Assembly (NCBI RefSeq): GCF_011799805.1
Contig: NZ_WXUB01000003.1
Span: 248,001-312,000, forward strand
Origin: Maribellus sediminis
GTDB taxonomy: Bacteria; Bacteroidota; Bacteroidia; Bacteroidales; Prolixibacteraceae
Direction of reading: 5' to 3'
DNA: 64,000 nt
Shown here: positions 58,598 to 64,000 of the stretch, one piece after another
How positions within the stretch are numbered: the stretch's first letter is position 1
Layout: every line of letters starts with the position of its first letter
Notes under the pieces: model-generated
What the model saw: the letters and a program-made list of their open reading frames with translations, nothing else
The model's database searches: none
What the model was told of the DNA's origin: nothing
Program-made: the position numbers and the translations under genes

Positions 58598-60349
58598 TTA
58601 TTGAATGATAACTTTTCCGGACTTTAAAGTATTGTTACTACTTATTCTGTAAATGTATAAGCCCGGCTTAAACTGTTTTACAGAAACGGCTTTTTCACTG
58701 TTGATTTCCGTACTCATTAACATTTCACCACTAATGGCGAACAAGTCAATCTGCACCGGACCAGAAACATTCGAAATATAAATGAAATCATCCGTCGGAT
58801 TGGGATAAATTAACAACTGACCCAAAACTTCTTCATTCAGACCATTTGCAACAAAACCTGAATAATAATGTTTCGTCTCATTTTTAACCTTCCAACTTGC
58901 TGAAACACTATCATAGGAATATGCTGTTTCAAAATCTAGTTCATATTCCATTTTTCTTTCCACCTTCCAATAATTTGGCAAAACCAGATTGGAGAATGAA
59001 ACAGAGGTATCGAATTCAAAATCGGTTCTCCAATCACTAATCCAATCACCTGCATCTGAATTCCATAAATACTTTAAGCTCCTAACTATATTTCCGGAAT
59101 CATCATATATAGTTTCAAACTTCTCCCAACCTATCCACATCCCCGAATCTGCTTTCCAATGCCATCGAGCAAGAGAAGTAACTCTGCTTTCAAAATCGTA
59201 TGAGGTCTCTTCCTGAAACACAAATTTCCAGTCATTAATAGTTTTGTCCCAACCAGATTCAATATAAGAGGTTCGGTTTCCATTTGAATCATATTCTGAA
59301 ACCATTTTTTTCTGAAAAACTAAACTGTCAAGCGAAGAATCGAAATTCCAGTCTACCTGCTTAATAGTATTTCCTTCTTCATCCAGCTCTATTTCACTTT
59401 TAATAAGTATGTGCCAGGTGCTGTCGCTTTCATACCACTGAGCACTTGTTGCTACAGCTTTACGATTAATGGTATCCGATACAAGTTCATACTTTTCTAT
59501 CGCTCTCCAGCTTATTGAATTATAATTCCAGCTATATCGTGTATGTTGTTTTATCTCTCCTTTGGAATTATAAGCAAATTCATCTTTATACTGATTGGTC
59601 CATTCTGTCGCCCAATAACGCTCCACGGCCTCCATTATCAAATTCAATGAATTGTATTTATTCTCGTATTGACGATCTTCGCGCCAACCATATATCCATT
59701 GGCCTTCCTCAAAGCTAATCCCTCCCCAGGAAAATTTTGTCCTTAAAGTTTGATTTCCGGCCGAATCAAAAGAAAAAGTCAGTTTTGACACACCTTCCCA
59801 ATCATTATTTGCCAGGTTCCATTCATATTCTGAATCAAGTAACTTATTCCCGTTTGAATCATATTCGTATTCAAACTTTTCTAATCCAATCCAGTTGTAA
59901 AGTTCCGTGCCATTGTAGGGATTAGTTCTCCAGGAATAACTTTTAATAGAAATCAAATTCAAGTTCGTGTCGTATCCGAATTCTTGTTTGAATTCATTTA
60001 TCCAGTCGGCACTATCGCTATTCCATTTATACTGCAACACAACTGTTAATTTATTAGTTGCATCATATTCACTCTCCCACTTCTTATTTTTCTTCCAGAT
60101 GTTATTTTCACCATCGAATGCATAAACAAAGCGGACAAGCTCATTACCTTGTTCGTCATAATAATATTCTTGCTTGCCTTCAGAAACCATTTCTTCTTTG
60201 CTATTAGAGTAATAGCTATAAATAGTGCTATCCATCTTAATTTTTGGGGCTATTCCGTTCTTAATCAATGGCTGTACATTTACATTGGATTGTGCAATAG
60301 TAGTTATCACAAAAAAGGACGTGCATAGTAAGGTTAACGCGTATTTCAT
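58598..60349 (-). CDS. T9SS cargo protein with about ten YD-like repeats
   Basis: 583 residues. A signal peptide (LTLLCTSFFVITTIAQ) is followed by about ten tandem units of 40-50 residues with the pattern EYDSNGNxxxxxxYxWNxxxxDW, e.g. EYDSNGNKLLDSEYEWNLAN and SEYDSNGNRTSYIESGWD. This resembles RHS/YD repeats that form a beta scaffold. Residues of about 507-583 are a type IX secretion sorting domain: LLIYPNPTDDFIYISNV ... LKSGKVIIQ. The protein is thus exported to the surface. The gene is noticeably AT-rich relative to neighbours, suggesting a different origin. Function unknown; binding or adhesion is plausible. Confidence 0.75.
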   Translation of the reverse strand: MKYALTLLCTSFFVITTIAQSNVNVQPLIKNGIAPKIKMDSTIYSYYSNSKEEMVSEGKQEYYYDEQGNELVRFVYAFDGENNIWKKNKKWESEYDATNKLTVVLQYKWNSDSADWINEFKQEFGYDTNLNLISIKSYSWRTNPYNGTELYNWIGLEKFEYEYDSNGNKLLDSEYEWNLANNDWEGVSKLTFSFDSAGNQTLRTKFSWGGISFEEGQWIYGWREDRQYENKYNSLNLIMEAVERYWATEWTNQYKDEFAYNSKGEIKQHTRYSWNYNSISWRAIEKYELVSDTINRKAVATSAQWYESDSTWHILIKSEIELDEEGNTIKQVDWNFDSSLDSLVFQKKMVSEYDSNGNRTSYIESGWDKTINDWKFVFQEETSYDFESRVTSLARWHWKADSGMWIGWEKFETIYDDSGNIVRSLKYLWNSDAGDWISDWRTDFEFDTSVSFSNLVLPNYWKVERKMEYELDFETAYSYDSVSASWKVKNETKHYYSGFVANGLNEEVLGQLLIYPNPTDDFIYISNVSGPVQIDLFAISGEMLMSTEINSEKAVSVKQFKPGLYIYRISSNNTLKSGKVIIQ

Positions 60350-60542
60350 GGTGGTTTAAATTTATTAGTGACAATGGTTTAATAAACAACCATAAATATA
60401 ATTAAATTAATAGTACCAATAAAATACTTTTAATTCTTGCAGATTGTAATGACAAAATCAAATGCTAATACGAAATCCTGCTTAATTCAACTTATTCCCA
60501 ATCTATGATAGCATAACATTAGGCGTAGCCAAACTTTTCTGG

Positions 60543-61901
60543 CTATTCCAATTCTTCCAGTTCTAAAATATAAGGGTGATTGCTAAGCTCCAGCTTAACC
60601 TCGTTAACATCTGTAAGAAGTCCGATCGGTGCTGTTCCTGAAATTGGATTGTAAACTTTTATGCCTTGTGGCTTCGTACCAAAAGTAACCTTTATTCGCT
60701 CGGCCGGACTTACAAAGTTTTCGCCCCAGATAACCAGCTGATAAACACCGTCGCTTCTTTGCAAAAGTAAATCGTGAATATTTTCGGAATGATTTGAAAG
60801 CTTGTACTCCAGCCAGCCGGGCTCCTCAGTCTCTTTGTCGTCAGCTAAAATTCGGGTAAAATTATGCAGGTAATCTGCCGCTTTCTTAGGCGTATAATCA
60901 AGTTTATAAAAAGCAAAAGCCTCATGTGCGGGTTCATCGGCACGGCCTTTTAATAAATAAATGGCGGTGTACTTCCATCCCCGTTTAAATTGCGACAGGT
61001 ATAAATCGAGATACAATCTCGCCTGCAGCTCTTCCGTAACAACATCATCCTGCCCAACAGCAATCCCTGTTTCGGTTGTTACCCGGGGTAAACTATCCAG
61101 TTCAGCTTCAGAATAGCCCTTAAACTTATTACGCCAGGTTTTGCCATAGTTGCCATATAGTCCGTCAACCGGAACGTCGTTCCCCGAGCCCGAACTTCGC
61201 CAGGTCTGATTATCGTGCAAGCCCGGCCACGAAGGATGAGTGATGTAGTTATGGCAATTGGCAAAATCGGCATATTTCGTGCCGGCGGGCATCAAAGTTC
61301 CGGCGTTCAAAGGAATTGAAAGAAACTGCAATCCCGTATTGTCGGTCTGGGCGCCGTTCTCTGAAATCGACCATACCGGGATTTCCTGCAAAACCGGCTC
61401 GCTTTTCACCCTTTTGTAAAGATCTTGCTGAAGTCTGGCGACGGGAATCCATGATTTTGACCCGCCTCCATTTTCTCCTTTATAATTAACCTCCCAATTA
61501 TTGGGTTCGTTAGCACCTTCAATGGCGATCAAAGCCTCTTGTTCGGCCAGTGGTTTGGCCCCGTTAATAAGCCGTTCAATATCAGATCCTCCACTTAACA
61601 AACCATAACTGAATTTCACTCCGGTTACCCGGTTTAATTCAAGCAAATCGTCTACCGGAATATCACTTTCGTAACCTGCACGAATCCATCGCAAAGCAGT
61701 ATATTCAATACATTCAATGGTGCCGCTCAATGTTTCTCCACGTCTCGATACCGAGGAAACAACTCCCAAACTGTTTAAAAATTCAGAGTTACTTTTTGCC
61801 TTTACCTTTTCAAAATGATGCGCCTGCATCTCATCCTGCAAAGATGCCGCAAATGATGTTATAAAAAGTATGGCTAGAACTAAGGACATTAAATGACTCA
61901 T
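60543..61901 (-). CDS. Exported clan-A glycoside hydrolase-like protein
   Basis: 452 residues with N-terminal signal (SLVLAILFITSFAASLQ). A TIM-barrel glycosidase pattern is supported by EGANEPNN (Glu132 in the N-E-P motif, acid/base) and TTETGIA (Glu277, nucleophile position), spaced 145 residues as in clan GH-A. TALRWIRAGYESDIPVDDLLEL and FANCHNYITHPSWPGLHDNQTW are barrel strands. A C-terminal beta domain (about 370-452) closes it. I cannot assign a GH family or substrate. No partner genes for a polysaccharide locus sit nearby. Confidence 0.65.
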   Translation of the reverse strand: MSHLMSLVLAILFITSFAASLQDEMQAHHFEKVKAKSNSEFLNSLGVVSSVSRRGETLSGTIECIEYTALRWIRAGYESDIPVDDLLELNRVTGVKFSYGLLSGGSDIERLINGAKPLAEQEALIAIEGANEPNNWEVNYKGENGGGSKSWIPVARLQQDLYKRVKSEPVLQEIPVWSISENGAQTDNTGLQFLSIPLNAGTLMPAGTKYADFANCHNYITHPSWPGLHDNQTWRSSGSGNDVPVDGLYGNYGKTWRNKFKGYSEAELDSLPRVTTETGIAVGQDDVVTEELQARLYLDLYLSQFKRGWKYTAIYLLKGRADEPAHEAFAFYKLDYTPKKAADYLHNFTRILADDKETEEPGWLEYKLSNHSENIHDLLLQRSDGVYQLVIWGENFVSPAERIKVTFGTKPQGIKVYNPISGTAPIGLLTDVNEVKLELSNHPYILELEELE

Positions 61902-61996
61902 AATATCAGTTTGTTACTCAGATTTCAGACACCAAAACCTAAAAATATCGATTCCATTAAATACCTTAAAAAATAATGCGGAAAAGTTTTAGTTTT

Positions 61997-62004
61997 TACC
62001 TTTG
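61997..62004 (+). promoter_or_regulatory. Probable -7 element (TACCTTTG) of the lycopene cyclase gene
   Basis: TAnnTTTG match 16 nt before the ATG at 62021, implying a very short leader. Confidence 0.4.
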
Positions 62005-62020
62005 ACACAAATTCGATTTT

Positions 62021-62710
62021 ATGGGGATTGGGAACTTTATTTACGTGATTTTACTCGCCGCTGTCACACTGGCTACTGCAGGAATCAGCATTTGGCGGCG
62101 CGACGGCTACATCGGCCAATTAAAATACATTTTGCCGGCGATGATTTTTCCCGCGGTCATTTTTATTATCTGGGACATGCGATTTACCGAAATCGGGATA
62201 TGGACCTTCAATCCTAAATATATTTTGGGTGAAACATTAAACGGTCTCCCCATTGAAGAATGGCTTTTCTTTTTTGTGGTCCCGTTCTTTAGTTTGTACA
62301 TCTACGAAATTTTGCAACAAAAGCTTATACGCTTTAATCAACCCAATATTTTTGTGGCATTAACACTGGTTTTATTGGTTGTTTTTGCGCTTATCGCCTA
62401 TTTCTACCGGAAAAACCTGTATACTTTTTTCACCTTCTTTTTGCTGACCATTTATTTTGGCTACACCACTTTCAGAAATAACTTTAAAAAGAACTTTCCG
62501 AAGTTTTACCTCTCCTACGTTGCGGCACTTGTTCCATTTTTAATTCTGAGAGGCATATTAACCGCACTTCCGGTAATTTCGTTTAACAGCGAACACATCA
62601 TCAATATTCATATTTTTACTGTTCCGGTGGAAGATTTGGCCTACTTCTTTCTGCTGCACCTGATGAACATTACGATATTTGAATATTTAAAAATCAGACG
62701 TTTCTTTTAA
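62021..62710 (+). CDS. Lycopene cyclase domain protein (CrtYcd-like)
   Basis: 229 residues, about seven TM helices, two tandem lycopene-cyclase domains: the first has YILGETLNGLPIEEWLFFFVVPFF, the second IFTVPVEDLAYFFLLHLMN. The PxE-E motifs are the heterodimer-type CrtYc and CrtYd signatures fused in one chain. It would form beta-ionone rings of carotenoids. No crtB, crtI or crtZ occurs in the window, so this is an isolated step. It is 10 bp upstream of kdtA and shares its strand, probably cotranscribed. Confidence 0.85.
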   Translation: MGIGNFIYVILLAAVTLATAGISIWRRDGYIGQLKYILPAMIFPAVIFIIWDMRFTEIGIWTFNPKYILGETLNGLPIEEWLFFFVVPFFSLYIYEILQQKLIRFNQPNIFVALTLVLLVVFALIAYFYRKNLYTFFTFFLLTIYFGYTTFRNNFKKNFPKFYLSYVAALVPFLILRGILTALPVISFNSEHIINIHIFTVPVEDLAYFFLLHLMNITIFEYLKIRRFF

Positions 62711-62720
62711 GCCACTACCA

Positions 62721-63956
62721 ATGACAGCAATTTACAAACTGGGTATTTTTTTCTACGGATTGATCATTCGTGTTTCTGCCTTATTCAATACCAAGGCCAA
62801 ACAATTCGTAGCCGGCCGTAAAAACTGGGAAGAAGCGCTAAAAAATAAGGTCGACTCAAATGCCCGCTACATTTGGATTCACTGTGCTTCACTGGGAGAG
62901 TTTGAGCAAGGGCGACCAATTATTGAGGAAATAAAACAACGTTTGCCGGAATACAAGATCGCGCTCACTTTCTTCTCGCCTTCAGGATACGAGATCCGGA
63001 AAAACTACGACCAGGCAGACATCGTAATGTACCTTCCGCTCGACACCAAAAAGAATGCGCGGCAGTTTATCAACATACTTAATCCCGAAAAGGTGTTTTT
63101 TGTAAAGTACGAATACTGGTACTTTTACATTTCGGAGTTGAAACGAAAAAGCATTCCGCTGTATATTGTTTCAGCCATATTCCGCGAAAACCAGCAATTC
63201 TTTAAGAACACTCCATCGGGCAAATGGTACAGAAAGCTGCTTTCGGGCTTCGATCACATTTTTATTCAGAATGAAAAATCGGCTGAACTACTGCAAAGCA
63301 TCGGTATTAAAAATTTTACCATTGCGGGCGATACCCGTTTCGACCGTGTTGCAGCCATTGCAGGCAGTGCAAAAAAGTTCGAAAATGTTGAAAAATTCAC
63401 AGCCGGTTCACTCACCGTAATTGCCGGAAGTACCTGGAAACCCGATGAGGAGCTGCTTGCAGCGTTTATTAACAACAGTAAGAACATCAAATTCATTATT
63501 GCGCCACACGAAGTAAATCAGGCCAATATTAACAGAATACACCAATTGTTGAAAAAACCGGCTATTTCGTTTAGCAAGGTGCAAAATACCGACATTGGCG
63601 ACCACGATGTGTTAATAATTGATTCTATCGGCATTTTATCGTCGCTTTATCAGTACGGAAACGTAGCGTACATAGGCGGTGGCTTTGGTGTTGGCATTCA
63701 CAATATTCTTGAAGCAGCAACTTTTAAGCTGCCAATTATTTTTGGTCCGAATTATAAAAAATTCAAGGAAGCAGTCGACCTGGTCGGGCAAAAAGGAGCC
63801 TTCCCGATCGAAAACGCCAACGACCTGAACGCGGCGTTAAACCAGCTCTTAACCGACAAAAATGCCCTTAATAATGCCTCCGAAATTTGCAAAAACTACG
63901 TAGAAAAAAATGTTGGCTCAACAAAACTTATCATAAATAAAGTTTTTAACATATAG
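62721..63956 (+). CDS. waaA: 3-deoxy-D-manno-octulosonic acid transferase
   Basis: 411 residues. N-terminal membrane anchor (LGIFFYGLIIRVSALF), GT-B fold: the conserved IWIHCASLGEFEQGRPIIEEI (general base region), ALTFFSPSGYEIRKNY, FVKYEYWYFYISELKR, and C-terminal VIAGSTWKPDEE, GGFGVGIHNILEAATFKLPIIFGPNYKKFKEA. It transfers Kdo from CMP-Kdo to lipid A precursor. Shares the transcript with the lycopene cyclase gene. Stop at 63954-63956; the last 44 bp of the window hold no gene. Confidence 0.95.
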   Translation: MTAIYKLGIFFYGLIIRVSALFNTKAKQFVAGRKNWEEALKNKVDSNARYIWIHCASLGEFEQGRPIIEEIKQRLPEYKIALTFFSPSGYEIRKNYDQADIVMYLPLDTKKNARQFINILNPEKVFFVKYEYWYFYISELKRKSIPLYIVSAIFRENQQFFKNTPSGKWYRKLLSGFDHIFIQNEKSAELLQSIGIKNFTIAGDTRFDRVAAIAGSAKKFENVEKFTAGSLTVIAGSTWKPDEELLAAFINNSKNIKFIIAPHEVNQANINRIHQLLKKPAISFSKVQNTDIGDHDVLIIDSIGILSSLYQYGNVAYIGGGFGVGIHNILEAATFKLPIIFGPNYKKFKEAVDLVGQKGAFPIENANDLNAALNQLLTDKNALNNASEICKNYVEKNVGSTKLIINKVFNI

Positions 63957-64000
63957 CGAATTTTAGCACGCTTTTTGTTAGCATTTTTACTCCTCAAAAA

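Overview
The window reads as a chromosomal segment from the Bacteroidota, most likely a marine or sediment Marinilabiliales/Prolixibacteraceae-type organism (the family is inference; the phylum is well supported). The evidence is: fused SecDF; promoters of the Bacteroidota type (TAnnTTTG, sometimes with TTG about 18 bp upstream); A-rich leaders without Shine-Dalgarno sites; a type IX secretion (T9SS) C-terminal sorting domain; a TIGR02757-family protein; an HU/CCDC81-SPOR membrane protein; S16 with a long Ala/Glu tail; and many SpII lipoproteins. I saw no tRNA, rRNA, insertion sequence, phage or CRISPR array. Gene density is about 90 percent.

Layout. 1-2.5 kb: the end of a polysaccharide deacetylase and two tandem FemAB/GNAT-like acyltransferases. 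2.7-8.1 kb: upp, a ferredoxin-NADP-reductase-like flavoprotein divergent from a flavodoxin-domain protein, an ABC exporter pair and a tRNA methyltransferase, followed by a spacer with four related hairpins. 8.4-14.9 kb: a TIGR02757 protein, a LolD-type ATPase, a Ca/Na antiporter, TatA, SecDF and a small membrane protein. 15-19.2 kb: a gamma-glutamylcyclotransferase-like protein, a retropepsin-like protein, malate dehydrogenase and a DUF5916 outer-membrane protein. 19.3-25.5 kb: a five-gene MacAB-TolC-type tripartite efflux operon read ATPase > permease > permease > adaptor > TolC. Most of its longer spacers hold short tandem arrays with a 7-bp (or 8-bp) period. 25.8-33.2 kb: a COG2509 flavoprotein, a LysA-type decarboxylase, a GT4 glycosyltransferase, Sua5/YciO/YrdC, MscL, a head-GIN protein, a thioesterase and RimM. 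33.5-39.7 kb: rpsP, an OmpA lipoprotein with a lipocalin-like lipoprotein, rfbB, galE and the HU-SPOR protein. 39.7-47.9 kb: a nitroreductase, DoxX, dodecin, an operon joining a GH95 fucosidase to mtnA and mtnP, an HMCES/YedK homologue and a cytochrome c-aldose dehydrogenase fusion. 48-52.2 kb: a TetR-led five-gene operon. 52.3-58.5 kb: a transglutaminase lipoprotein, a PNGase F-like protein, a DoxX/Tat-motif/TIM-barrel fusion and a cysteate synthase homologue. 58.6-64 kb: a T9SS cargo protein with about ten 40-50-residue repeats, a clan-A glycosidase-like protein, a lycopene cyclase and KdtA.

How it fits together. Much of the window concerns the cell envelope: export (SecDF, TatA, LolD), tripartite efflux, envelope sugars (rfbB, galE, KdtA, deacetylase), possible sulfonolipid precursor supply (cysteate synthase), carotenoid end-group formation, and extracellular glycan processing (GH95, PNGase F-like, GH clan A). 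The observations I rate highest are the heptameric spacer arrays of the efflux operon, the family of GTA-loop hairpins at 8.2-8.35 kb, the DoxX-Tat-TIM fusion, the cysteate synthase homologue, and the TetR operon with two look-alike operators and a CPBP protein lacking catalytic residues.
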